Of a stretch of 33,949 nt of DNA, positions 16,558 through 24,848 are shown piece by piece. The notes beneath the pieces were generated by a model that saw only the letters and a list, made by a program, of their open reading frames with translations, did not search any database and was not told the DNA's origin. Positions within the stretch are counted from its first letter, which is position 1. Each line of letters opens with the position of its first letter. The stretch covers positions 1 through 33,949 of the forward strand of contig JBLHGU010000038.1 of assembly GCA_047615875.1 (NCBI GenBank). Direction: 5' to 3'. The position numbers and the translations under genes were made by a program. The stretch is from JBLHGU01 sp047615875. Its GTDB lineage: Bacteria; Pseudomonadota; Gammaproteobacteria; Arenicellales; CAJQKF01.

Positions 16558-18853
16558 TTTTGCGTTCCTCAAGTTTCATTAGTAAAGGTGGAAGGAAGAA
16601 GAAGTCAACAATCAGGGCAAATGCGATGGTAATCGCTGTCATCAAACCCATACTAGCATTGATCTTGAAAGCAGATAATGTAAGCAACAGAAAGCCTACA
16701 ATCAGCACCACTGACGTTACCCAAAGTGCGGTACCAACCGTGGAGAACGCATAACGTACCGCATCTGGCGAGGACAATCCCTGTTCACGTTGAGCTCTCA
16801 AATACTTGCTCAGGAAGTGGACAGTATCATCAACTACTATACCCAGTGTCATACCAGTTACAATAGAGAGACTTAATCCGACCTCGCCAACGGTTAACCC
16901 CCACACGCCAAATGCCATAGCTGAAGGCATTAAATTTGGAATCATGCTCACCAGCCCAAGCTTCACCGATCGCAATGCAACGATAAGAATAAGTGAGATC
17001 AGCACTAATGCTACCGTTGTACCGATCAACATTGACTTAATATTACGACGAGTAATATGAGAAAACATAACACTGGGACCAGTTCCTTCTGCGCGCATTG
17101 AAGGAGCATTTTCACTCAGCCATTGTTGGGAACTATTTTCCAGAGCCAGTGTGTCATTAACGGTAAGGTTTTCTATGCTGACGATAAAACGCATTTCGGA
17201 TTTATCGACATTAATTCGGTTATTCAAATCCAGCCCATAGGGTAAGGACATTTCGTAGAGCAATAGATACTGTGCCGACAATTCCCTGCTATCCGGGATC
17301 GAATACCACTGCTCATCATCACCATGCATATTCTTGTTAAGCCGTTTAATGATGTCGGTATAACTACTTACATGCTGCACACCGGGCTGGTCACGATACC
17401 ATTTCGCAAACGCCTCAACATTATTTAGAAATTCCGGCTCACTGATGCCACCCGGTTCTCCAGACTTCAATGAGTATTCGATTCGATAGACACCCACCAG
17501 ATTTTCACTGGCAAAATCAGTCGCAACTCGAAATGGAATGCTTGTATCAAAATACTCAACAAATTGATCATTTAATTCGTTGCGTGGAATCATTAATACC
17601 AAAACAACCAGAACACCACCTACGCCATATAGCAATCGTTTCTGATTACTGATGACAAACTCAGATAAACCGCTAAAGGCCGGTTTTTCCTCTTTCTGAA
17701 CAACTTTGTTGCGTGATGGCAGAACCATCATTATCGCTGGCAACAAGGTAACGGATAGGAAAAAAGCTGCGACAACTCCCAGTGCAGTGATGTTGCCTAA
17801 ATCACGAAATGGCGGTGCATCACTGAAATTCATACTCAGAAAGCCAATTGCGGTAGTCAGGCTGGTAAGAAATATGGGTTGTAGGTTCACTCGCAAGCTT
17901 TCAACCATAGCCTCTTGTTTGCTATCACCTGTTTTTAGTTTATGGAAATAGTTAGTTAGCACATGAACGCTATCGGCCACCGCCATGGTTAGAATGATGG
18001 TCGGAGCTGAGATACTGGCTGGAGTAAGCGCGATACCAGACATTCCTGCGATGCCCATCGCGGTCATCACACTAAACATTACAATCCAGAATGTTGCAAA
18101 AGCGCTTACCCAACGCCACAACATAAATCCGACCATGATCAAGATAACCAGAAAGCTCAGTGGGATTAGCGTCGTCATGTCCTTTTGAGATGCCTCGGAG
18201 AAGGCATTGTTCAACATATTAACGCCAGTTATATAGAGTTCTATATCTGGATATTTCTGTCGAAATTCATCAGCCAATGCGCGTGCTGCAACGGTTACCT
18301 CAGGCACTTCCGTTATGGGATCCAATCCTGGCAACTGGATTGTAACATTCACCCCTGCTGTGTGACCGGGATAGGAAATTAGCTGCCCATATAATAGCGG
18401 CTCAGATTCTGCCACCTGCTGAATATTCTGCAAATCCTCTGCTGTCAATGAATCAGTTTCATCAACCAGATCTTCTACGATTAAATCATCGCCTTCAGCA
18501 TAACTGTGCTGGTAGTTACTTAATGAGTCAACTCGCAATGAATAAGGTAGTTGCCAGGAACCTTCGGTCAGAAAATCAATGGCTTCAACTGTCTGTTGCG
18601 TATAAATATTGCCGTCTTTGGGCGCTAGCACATAGAGTACATTGTCGAATTTTGTATAGGTTCGTTCGACTTTTTCAAATGCCAGTAACTGGGGATTTTC
18701 TTCACTAAAAAATACGCGGTAGTCGTTGGTAAAGGTTAAAAACCGTCCACCACTTGCAAACCCCATCACTATCAAGACGCTAATCAGTAACGTTTTCCAG
18801 GGATTCGCTGTAACGAAAATACCCAGGCGTTTGGAAAAACTATCTGGTGTCAT
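16517..18853 (-). CDS. MMPL/RND-superfamily exporter (COG1033 type)
   Basis: 778 residues with the two-fold RND plan at MMPL size: helix 1 at ~18-38, a ~180-residue periplasmic loop, helices 2-6 at ~225-385 (ILTMAVADSVHVLTNYF), a second half starting ~405, a second loop, and helices 8-12 at ~620-765. Helix 10 carries GIVVDDTVHFLSKYLR with the Asp pair D675/D676 expected for proton coupling. The C terminus is a short cytoplasmic Ala/Lys tail. Known relatives export lipids or hydrophobic molecules (MmpL, HpnN) or act on the outer leaflet. A ribosome binding site (gagg) lies in the 14-bp gap after tetR, and the gene overlaps the LolA-like gene, giving a pump-carrier-barrel operon. Confidence 0.88.
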   Translation of the reverse strand: MTPDSFSKRLGIFVTANPWKTLLISVLIVMGFASGGRFLTFTNDYRVFFSEENPQLLAFEKVERTYTKFDNVLYVLAPKDGNIYTQQTVEAIDFLTEGSWQLPYSLRVDSLSNYQHSYAEGDDLIVEDLVDETDSLTAEDLQNIQQVAESEPLLYGQLISYPGHTAGVNVTIQLPGLDPITEVPEVTVAARALADEFRQKYPDIELYITGVNMLNNAFSEASQKDMTTLIPLSFLVILIMVGFMLWRWVSAFATFWIVMFSVMTAMGIAGMSGIALTPASISAPTIILTMAVADSVHVLTNYFHKLKTGDSKQEAMVESLRVNLQPIFLTSLTTAIGFLSMNFSDAPPFRDLGNITALGVVAAFFLSVTLLPAIMMVLPSRNKVVQKEEKPAFSGLSEFVISNQKRLLYGVGGVLVVLVLMIPRNELNDQFVEYFDTSIPFRVATDFASENLVGVYRIEYSLKSGEPGGISEPEFLNNVEAFAKWYRDQPGVQHVSSYTDIIKRLNKNMHGDDEQWYSIPDSRELSAQYLLLYEMSLPYGLDLNNRINVDKSEMRFIVSIENLTVNDTLALENSSQQWLSENAPSMRAEGTGPSVMFSHITRRNIKSMLIGTTVALVLISLILIVALRSVKLGLVSMIPNLMPSAMAFGVWGLTVGEVGLSLSIVTGMTLGIVVDDTVHFLSKYLRAQREQGLSSPDAVRYAFSTVGTALWVTSVVLIVGFLLLTLSAFKINASMGLMTAITIAFALIVDFFFLPPLLMKLEERKNAKTAASAASTAT

Positions 18854-18867
18854 ACTAATATCCTCGA

Positions 18868-19494
18868 TTAACTAGCAGTTTGTTCTCTATTGGCCAAACC
18901 ACTAACCATTAGATTGGTAAGATTTTCAGCTTTCAGTTCAAACTCACTTAGAGAATGAAAGCTCATAAAATGGGGCATATCAAAAACCAGGGTAGCTGAC
19001 ATGATCGAATCAACCGTGGCTTCTATATCATCAAAGACAAACTCATCTGTTTGCTGGCCTTCCACTAATAGTTTGCGAAGCAGTAACTGCTTATTTTCCA
19101 TATGTAATAAAAGAATATCGCGTCGTTGGGCGCAAATATCGTCGACCAGTTCACTCATTTTTGGCAGTGTAGACCAGTGATGGTGTGTGTGGTGCAACAA
19201 TGAAAGCACGAATTGCTTTAGCTTTTCAGCCGACGAACTTATTTCAGTACTTTCGACGACCAGATTCAACGCCTCCAACTGACTACCCAGACAATGTGAA
19301 GCAAGTGCCGCGCCAATGTCATGCTTGTTTTCAAAATAACGATAGAGATTGGACGCCGACATAGAACAGTCTTTGGCTATTTCGGCCATGGTTGTTTTAC
19401 CATAGCCATAGGTTTGAAACCTTTGGCTGGCAGCTGCGAGAATATCTTCTCTAACCTGCTCTTGTTCTGAGCGGAGTATAGTTTTAGGGCTCAT
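18868..19494 (-). CDS. TetR-family transcriptional regulator
   Basis: 208 residues. The N-terminal helix-turn-helix spans ~15-60 (ILAAASQRFQTYGYGKTTMAEI, then SASNLYRYFENKHDI), with a divergent helical ligand domain behind it (PF14-like length, identity unclear). TetR proteins are usually repressors released by a small hydrophobic ligand. It is the first gene of the operon with the MMPL pump, LolA-like protein and barrel, and its own promoter sits inside an inverted repeat (19532-19583), which argues for autorepression and control of the whole operon. Confidence 0.93.
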   Translation of the reverse strand: MSPKTILRSEQEQVREDILAAASQRFQTYGYGKTTMAEIAKDCSMSASNLYRYFENKHDIGAALASHCLGSQLEALNLVVESTEISSSAEKLKQFVLSLLHHTHHHWSTLPKMSELVDDICAQRRDILLLHMENKQLLLRKLLVEGQQTDEFVFDDIEATVDSIMSATLVFDMPHFMSFHSLSEFELKAENLTNLMVSGLANREQTAS

Positions 19495-19528
19495 GATTGC
19501 ATGGGTAACTTAATTAGTCAGGCAGCCA

Positions 19529-19557
19529 AGTCTAATTAATGATTGGTGAATTTTCAA
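19529..19557 (-). promoter_or_regulatory. tetR operon promoter, sigma70-like
   Basis: On the minus strand: TTGAAA (19557-19552), exactly 17 bp, then TAGACT (19534-19529), 35 bases upstream of the tetR ATG. Its spacer is the left arm of the inverted repeat described next, so a protein bound there would block it. Confidence 0.6.
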
Positions 19558-19583
19558 GACAATATTCATTAATCATTAATTAG
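19532..19583. promoter_or_regulatory. Inverted repeat, probable TetR operator
   Basis: Left arm 19532-19551 (ctaattaatgattggtgaat) and right arm 19564-19583 (attcattaatcattaattag) match at 18 of 20 positions, with a 12-bp spacer. A further CTAATTA half-site in inverse orientation (TAATTAG) is at 19511-19517. The arms overlap the tetR promoter spacer. Confidence 0.6.
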
Positions 19584-19618
19584 TCTGTAGACTACTTAAT
19601 CTTTTGAATGAATATACT
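19581..19618 (+). promoter_or_regulatory. Palindrome and promoter elements upstream of the DUF1835 gene
   Basis: TAGTCT-gt-AGACTA (19581-19594) is a perfect 6-bp-arm palindrome that overlaps a weak -35 (TAGACT, 19588-19593). A TATACT -10 follows at 19613-19618 (19-bp spacing, long), with the ATG at 19638. The same AGTCTA/TAGACT word occurs as the tetR -10, so one regulator could act on both directions. Spacing makes this a modest promoter call. Confidence 0.4.
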
Positions 19619-19637
19619 TACATAAATCGTTGTTATT

Positions 19638-20603
19638 ATGAACTTTCTAAACACCCTTAATCTAACTAATGGCGATAACTCGATCGATGTATTAAAAAAT
19701 ATTGGTGTCAAGGATCCAATAGTCCCCTGGCGAGATGTTCTACACGAAGGTCCAATTCTGGAAAAATGCAGCCATGAAGAACAGTCCCGTAGTCGGGCTG
19801 AATATATAATTTCCCAGGGATGGGGAGATTCACAAAAGATAAAAGCATCATTTGCCAATCGCGATAAACAGCTTGGCGAGTGTGGCCAGTTTGATTCGGT
19901 TTATCTGTGGTTTGAGCACGATCTCTATGACCAATTACAAATAGCCCAAATTCTTCACTGGTTTGCGGGCCAACCGAAAACAACAAATATTAATCTCTTT
20001 TGCACAGAAAACTACCTCGGACTCATTGATCCACCTACCCTGATACGACTACTGCCACAGATCATCTCTGTAGACAACGATATGTTAGGTTGCGCAGTAC
20101 GGATCTGGGAGACTTTGTGCGAGCCTGCTCCACAAAATCTGGCAAAACTAAGGTCTGTAGGTTGTAACGGCTTGCCATTTATGGGAGCCGCCATTAATCG
20201 ACTTTGTGAAGAGTACCCGAGTAAAAATAGTGGCCTAAGCCGATCATGTGAACTTGCCCTACTACAACTTATAGAGGGTGATTTACAGCCTGCAACACTT
20301 TTCGGACGATATCAGAAAAGCGAGCCCCGAAAATTCATGGGCGACAGTTCGTTCTTTCGAAATTTACTAAGACTTCAAAGTGCAAATAATCCTCTGATTG
20401 AGTACTCACTAAAAAACAATACACTACCGCCCTTTGATCCAGAACAAAGAATCAAATTGACTACTGCTGGACGCAAGGTGCTATCAGGAGAAAGTCACTG
20501 GCTGGACAATAATAGTGTAGATGAATGGATCGGTGGCGTTCATTTGCAACCAGGTAATTATTGGTGCTGGGATAGTCTTAGAGGTGAATTTATCCAGAGG
20601 TGA
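19638..20603 (+). CDS. DUF1835 domain-containing protein
   Basis: 321 residues, no signal peptide or membrane segment, so cytoplasmic. DUF1835 landmarks at the N terminus: LTNGDNSIDVLKNIGV, PWRDVLHEGP and VYLWFEHDLYDQLQ, with the C-terminal TTAGRKVLSGESHW and WIGGVHLQPGNYWCWD that usually closes these proteins. The family has no established function that I know of. It is transcribed away from tetR with 143 bp between the ATGs, and its stop is only 3 bp from the stop of the convergent CoA ligase gene. The ribosome binding site is weak. A functional link to the TetR operon is possible only through the shared control region. Confidence 0.85.
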   Translation: MNFLNTLNLTNGDNSIDVLKNIGVKDPIVPWRDVLHEGPILEKCSHEEQSRSRAEYIISQGWGDSQKIKASFANRDKQLGECGQFDSVYLWFEHDLYDQLQIAQILHWFAGQPKTTNINLFCTENYLGLIDPPTLIRLLPQIISVDNDMLGCAVRIWETLCEPAPQNLAKLRSVGCNGLPFMGAAINRLCEEYPSKNSGLSRSCELALLQLIEGDLQPATLFGRYQKSEPRKFMGDSSFFRNLLRLQSANNPLIEYSLKNNTLPPFDPEQRIKLTTAGRKVLSGESHWLDNNSVDEWIGGVHLQPGNYWCWDSLRGEFIQR

Positions 20604-20606
20604 AAT

Positions 20607-22172
20607 CTAGTGGCGCAGCTTAAATCTTTGTATTTTGCCTGTCGCTGTTTTTGGCAACTCTCCAACATAGTGGAACCAGCGTGGAAATTTATACGGAGCC
20701 AAAACACTCTTACAGTGCAATAATAACCTATCACTAGTTTCCTGATTAGCTAAAATATTGTCTTGTAAAACAACATGAGCCTCGGGCTTAGTTAGTTCTG
20801 AATCATCTTTATACCCCACGACAGCAACTTCGAATACATCAGCGTGATCCATCAAAGCCGCTTCAATCTCAAACGGTGAGCACCAGATGCCACCCACCTT
20901 CATCATGTCATCATTTCGACCACAATAGTGATAAAACTCATCCTCATCCTTAATATAAGTATCGCCGGTACTAAGCCATTCTCCCTGCATGGTCTCAGCA
21001 GTTTTTTCAGGCTTATTCCAATAAAGGCGGGCACCTGAATCGCCGGTTATTAATAATTGCCCTGACTCACCTGTAGCGACTTCCTCACCTTGTTCATCAA
21101 CAATTTTTGCACGATAACCAGGAACCATAAGTCCACTAGTTCCTATACGAATGGCGCTTTCTCGATTAGAAATGAAAATATGCAATGCCTCGGTTGAGCC
21201 AATACCATCAAGAATGGAAAGACCTGTCATCGCTTTCCAGCGGTTGAAGATATCACCGGGTAAAGCCTCACCTGCAGATATGCACATGCGCAGCGAAGAA
21301 AGGTCTTGCTTATCCGTTTCAAGTGATTTCAATTGGGCCGCATATAAAGTTGGTACGCCAAAGTAAACAGTCGGGCGATGCGTTTTTATAACTTCAAATG
21401 TAGTGTCTGGAGTAGGTCTCTGATCAAATAAAACAGCTGTTGCGCCACACCATAAGGGGAATGTCATGGCGTTGCCCAACCCATAGGCAAAAAATAACTT
21501 AGCAGCTGAAAAACACACATCGTCTTCTGTTAACCCGATCGTATCAACACCGTAGCGTTGACTCGTAACGACCATATCCCGATGCAAATGCACGGCACCT
21601 TTAGGATTGCCAGTCGAACCCGAAGAATATAGCCAAAAACAGTCATCTATTGCTGATGACTGTGTAATTTCAAGTTCTTCTGAAGATTTCTGCAACAACA
21701 AATCGAGGTCATCGACAACCATAGACTGGGGCCGTATTTTGTCTATAGCTGACAAGGCTGGCAAAACTTCCTCGGTAAATTCCTTTGAATAAACAAGTAA
21801 TCGACATCCCGAGTCATCTGCCATATAGGTGTAGTCTTTACTGCGCAACAACGTGTTCACCGGAACCGGAATTATTCCGACTTTAATAGAACCCCAGAAT
21901 AAGTAATAAAACTCCAGGCAATCTTTAACAATCATCAGCACTCGATCGCCTGGCACGAGCCCCAGCTCAATCAATCCATTACCTGCCCTGTTAGTCTGCG
22001 TCACCAATTCAGCATAGGTAGCAGTCGATCCATCATGGCAAATAACAGCAGTTTTGTCTGCGCGCCCTTCTGCAGGATGACGATCAATGAATAGTGCAGC
22101 GACATTAAAAATGTCTGAAAACTTTATCGACTGTGAAACATCACTACCTATATCTGCTGTATGATTTTCCAT
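20607..22172 (-). CDS. Benzoate-CoA-ligase family AMP-dependent acyl/aryl-CoA synthetase
   Basis: 521 residues from the ATG at 22172, chosen over an upstream TTG at 22199 because gaggag lies 6 bp before it. Adenylate-forming enzyme: the ATP-binding loop YSSGSTGNPKG near residues 179-189, CISAGEALPGDIFNRW, GSTEALHIFIS, the STGDTYIKDEDEF hinge region, and the C-terminal catalytic lysine in PKTATGKIQRFKL. AKLFFAYGLGNAMTFPL and YFGVPTLYAAQL are typical of the benzoate/4-hydroxybenzoate-CoA ligase branch, which activates aromatic or short acids to CoA thioesters. The true acid is not deducible. Same strand and ~100 bp downstream of the transhydrogenase-like gene. Confidence 0.86.
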   Translation of the reverse strand: MENHTADIGSDVSQSIKFSDIFNVAALFIDRHPAEGRADKTAVICHDGSTATYAELVTQTNRAGNGLIELGLVPGDRVLMIVKDCLEFYYLFWGSIKVGIIPVPVNTLLRSKDYTYMADDSGCRLLVYSKEFTEEVLPALSAIDKIRPQSMVVDDLDLLLQKSSEELEITQSSAIDDCFWLYSSGSTGNPKGAVHLHRDMVVTSQRYGVDTIGLTEDDVCFSAAKLFFAYGLGNAMTFPLWCGATAVLFDQRPTPDTTFEVIKTHRPTVYFGVPTLYAAQLKSLETDKQDLSSLRMCISAGEALPGDIFNRWKAMTGLSILDGIGSTEALHIFISNRESAIRIGTSGLMVPGYRAKIVDEQGEEVATGESGQLLITGDSGARLYWNKPEKTAETMQGEWLSTGDTYIKDEDEFYHYCGRNDDMMKVGGIWCSPFEIEAALMDHADVFEVAVVGYKDDSELTKPEAHVVLQDNILANQETSDRLLLHCKSVLAPYKFPRWFHYVGELPKTATGKIQRFKLRH

Positions 22173-22220
22173 ACATAACTCCTCGACGCCGTTAGGCAAT
22201 TGAAAGTTCTAATTATTAAT

Positions 22221-22244
22221 AAACTGTCTCAACTCAGGCAGTTT
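22221..22244 (-). terminator. Possible weak terminator after the iron alcohol dehydrogenase gene
   Basis: Minus strand reads AAACTG-cctgagttgaga-CAGTTT, a 6-bp stem with an inner CT/AG pairing, followed by a T/A-rich stretch. Stem is AT-rich and the T-run is interrupted; it may only pause transcription before the CoA ligase gene. Confidence 0.3.
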
Positions 22245-22265
22245 TTACATTTAATACTGCTCTGG

Positions 22266-23570
22266 TTACCAATAACTTAGTGCGGAAGAATATATGGACT
22301 TTAAGTCCGGTCGCTCAGCTACACGTGGCGCGTTTTGTATTGCCCTGCCCTGGCGTATAGCAGATTCAGCCATGGCGTTGACATCCTGTCCGCCAAACCC
22401 AATTTCGCCCAAGCCATTAGGCATACCGGTGCCGCGCATTAACTGAATAATTCTTTTCGATACCACCTCACCGGCGTCCTGAAGGTCGGCATCCTTAATG
22501 TCCATACCTAAATATTCGGCTGCTTCCAAGTGTCGCTCAGGAGCACCCTCTGCCAGGAACTCAAAAATGGCAGGTGCACTTACAACAACACTAATACCGT
22601 GCGGAATAAAAGGTGATGAGACTTTATAACCCGCTGTTTCAATATTATTCATCAGGTGGGTTACGCCATAGGACATCGCGTGCGGCAAATGAGTGCCAGA
22701 GTTACCAAAGGCCATTCCGGCCAGCGTGGCACCCCACATTAATTGATCCCGCGCTTTGGTATCCTGATTATCCTTAACCCCGCGCTCCAGATAACAACCT
22801 GCGATATTTAGTGCTTCGCGGGCCGCTAGATCACTCCAGGGGTTGGCACCTTGCAATAGTGGGCGTCTGGCAGGATCTGCTATTGCATCCCATTTGGTAT
22901 AAGACTTCGCGGTATAACATTCTATGGCATGACAAAGTAAATCAAACCCGGTAGAGGCGATTACATTGGCATGCAATGTGTCTGTGCAAGCCGGGTCTAC
23001 GATAGCATCGACAGGAACCAGGTGCGGCGATCCTATAACAAACTTACAATTATGTTCGGTTAATCGAATGACACTAACGGAGGTACATTCAGAACCAGTT
23101 CCTGATGTAGTAGGACAAGCAATATGAGGGAGAACAGGGCCTGGAATCGGCAACCCTGCGCCAACTGGAGGTGCAAAGTAGTCCGTGAAATCTGCCGGAT
23201 AAGCATGATAAACCAACGCCCCTTTTGCGGTATCTATGGAAGAACCACCACCAACAGAAATTACACCGTCGAAGTTGCCTTCATCCAGAAATCTTGCTGC
23301 ATTAACAATAGTTTTATCATCAGGCTCTATACGTATCTCAGAAAAAATATCGAAATCTATGGAGTGTGATGAGAGACTTTCAGTAACAGTCTTTAGATAG
23401 GAACTACCAACCAGAAAGGGGTCAGTAAATATTGCGGCTCGTTTGAAACCACGCATTTCAGCCCTTGCCCCAACTTCTGACAAACAGCCACGCCCAAATG
23501 TGAGTTTCGGCATCGCCACGGTAAATGACCCGGCACCTTGCTCACAAGGCTCAAAGTATTGACAACCCAT
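22266..23570 (-). CDS. Iron-containing alcohol dehydrogenase, hydroxyacid-oxoacid transhydrogenase (ADHFE1) type
   Basis: 434 residues. NAD-binding GGGSSIDTAK near residues 103-113 and PTTSGTGSE near 152-160 define group III iron alcohol dehydrogenases. Metal ligands are visible in FDLLCHAIECYTA, HLPHAMSYGV and PHGISVVV. Over the whole length, including RRPLLQGANPWSDL and PERHLEAAEYLGMD, it resembles ADHFE1, which oxidises 4-hydroxybutyrate to succinic semialdehyde with 2-oxoglutarate as acceptor. That substrate is an inference here. AGGG lies 6 bp before the ATG. It has its own palindrome-bearing promoter region (23619-23660), so it may form a separate transcript with the CoA ligase. Confidence 0.88.
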   Translation of the reverse strand: MGCQYFEPCEQGAGSFTVAMPKLTFGRGCLSEVGARAEMRGFKRAAIFTDPFLVGSSYLKTVTESLSSHSIDFDIFSEIRIEPDDKTIVNAARFLDEGNFDGVISVGGGSSIDTAKGALVYHAYPADFTDYFAPPVGAGLPIPGPVLPHIACPTTSGTGSECTSVSVIRLTEHNCKFVIGSPHLVPVDAIVDPACTDTLHANVIASTGFDLLCHAIECYTAKSYTKWDAIADPARRPLLQGANPWSDLAAREALNIAGCYLERGVKDNQDTKARDQLMWGATLAGMAFGNSGTHLPHAMSYGVTHLMNNIETAGYKVSSPFIPHGISVVVSAPAIFEFLAEGAPERHLEAAEYLGMDIKDADLQDAGEVVSKRIIQLMRGTGMPNGLGEIGFGGQDVNAMAESAIRQGRAIQNAPRVAERPDLKSIYSSALSYW

Positions 23571-23618
23571 CTGCGACCCTCAGTTAAAAGGGCTATGATA
23601 ACTCCTTTTCCCAGGCAA

Positions 23619-23660
23619 ACAATAGTAAACTGAATTCAGCAATGTCACGCTACGACATTG
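23619..23660 (-). promoter_or_regulatory. Promoter with overlapping 7-bp palindrome upstream of the transhydrogenase-like gene
   Basis: Minus strand: GTGACA (23648-23643), 18-bp spacer, TATTGT (23624-23619), then the ATG at 23570. A perfect inverted repeat CAATGTC-acgctac-GACATTG covers 23640-23660 and overlaps the -35. Likely a regulator-binding site; the regulator is not in the window as far as can be told. Confidence 0.45.
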
Positions 23661-23736
23661 TTCATTAAAACACCATGTCTAGCAGTCAGAGGAACTCGGC
23701 AATCTGGGATGGGGACTCGCGGCTTTCTACAACTAT

Positions 23737-24135
23737 TCAGGATTCTGGCTTAATTACTGGACCACCCGCGGCTTGCCATGCCTTGAATCCACCTTTGATA
23801 TGGGCAGCTCCCTTAAATCCCATATCATTAACAGTCTTTACGGTTAGCGCAGAGCGCCAGTCCACAGCACAATGAAACAGGAATCGCATATTCTCTGAAA
23901 ACTGCTGTTTAAAATACGGACTTTCAGGGTCGATCCAAAATTCCACCATGCCTCGTGGACAGTGGAAACTATCTTGAATATAACCATCGCGTTTTCTCTC
24001 TCGCACATCTCTAATATCCACCACCAGACAATCATCTGATGCTGACTGAGTTATTGCATCAGCCACCTCGACTTCTTCAATGTTTTCGCGTGCAACTGCT
24101 ACCAACTGTTCAACGTTTACTTTAAGTTTTTTCAT
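23737..24135 (-). CDS. Single-domain rhodanese-like protein
   Basis: 132 residues, cytoplasmic. A short N-terminal extension leads into a rhodanese domain: CLVVDIRDVRERKRDG near 36-51, HCPRGMVEFW, the active-site loop HCAVDWRSA with Cys89, then DMGFKGAAHIKGGFKAWQAAGGP. Family activity is sulfur transfer through a persulfide on that cysteine. The acidic/Asp residue in the loop (CAVDWR; many relatives have CAGGWR) is a minor variation. It lies between the sarcosine oxidase genes (155 bp away) and the transhydrogenase-like gene (166 bp) on the same strand. The upstream aagg is very close to the ATG, so the exact start is somewhat uncertain. Confidence 0.85.
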   Translation of the reverse strand: MKKLKVNVEQLVAVARENIEEVEVADAITQSASDDCLVVDIRDVRERKRDGYIQDSFHCPRGMVEFWIDPESPYFKQQFSENMRFLFHCAVDWRSALTVKTVNDMGFKGAAHIKGGFKAWQAAGGPVIKPES

Positions 24136-24290
24136 ACCTTAGGGTTCTCGGCATAACTAAATATAGTTGTCTTAGGAGATTTAGGCTGTCGTCAATTTCA
24201 TCATCTTCAAGTTATTATAAAAAAAGAAACTCAGCAATTTACCGACAACCCATTCGAATAGAACGCCGGAACTTTGTAAGATTATCTCAA

Positions 24291-24848
24291 TCAAATAACT
24301 TCGTGGCGAAATTGGCGAGCGGTCTCCTGCAATACTTCCCAACAAGCCAAGGCAAAACCTCGTGGAACAAACAACTCATAACCACTGGTTGAACGCCACA
24401 AGGTGACACCTACATGATGCATGGCGCTTGAACCGACGCTTCCAACTGGAAAAGAGCTTTCGCGCAGATCCAGTGGCAGTAATCGATTCAGTGTGGTGGT
24501 AGCTTCAGAACCTGTTAATCGAATTCGAGTTCTTGAGTGAGATAGATCCAGGCTACTGCCCTGCTCCGCTGTAAGTTGCATAACTGGAGCATCTATAACC
24601 CACCATTTCAGTGGCTCGGTTCTAAGAATTGAGCCATTAGTTGTCTCAATTGCCCAACAAGGCCCGGGGGCATCCGATTGAACCATGTCCGTGAGCATTG
24701 CGGAGACCTTTGCAATGCTATCTGGCCAACAGACCACCTGGGATAATTGCAAATCACGAACCAGTTCGATAATGAGACATACCTCATCTCCATTGCCATA
24801 TAGTCCTGGTTGATAGTGACCATCCAACGCTGAAACTCTATTACCCAT
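24291..24848 (-). CDS. soxG: Sarcosine oxidase gamma subunit
   Basis: 185 residues from ATG at 24848, which overlaps the soxA stop (atgtatgggtaa) by 8 bp and gives MGNRVSAL, preferred over the longer frame at 24872. SoxG is the smallest-but-one subunit, related to the C-terminal GCV_T-like fold; weakly conserved outside DLSHSRTRIRLTG, LNRLLPLDLRESSFP and the C-terminal FVPRGFALACWEVL, all of which match. It completes the soxBDAG order. No catalytic residues of its own are expected; in known enzymes it stabilises the heterotetramer. Confidence 0.86.
   Translation of the reverse strand: MGNRVSALDGHYQPGLYGNGDEVCLIIELVRDLQLSQVVCWPDSIAKVSAMLTDMVQSDAPGPCWAIETTNGSILRTEPLKWWVIDAPVMQLTAEQGSSLDLSHSRTRIRLTGSEATTTLNRLLPLDLRESSFPVGSVGSSAMHHVGVTLWRSTSGYELFVPRGFALACWEVLQETARQFRHEVI

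Noticed and set aside
19497..19637. Small RNA or riboswitch between tetR and DUF1835
   Set aside because: The inverted repeats are AT-rich and coincide with promoter elements, so operator function explains them better than a folded RNA.
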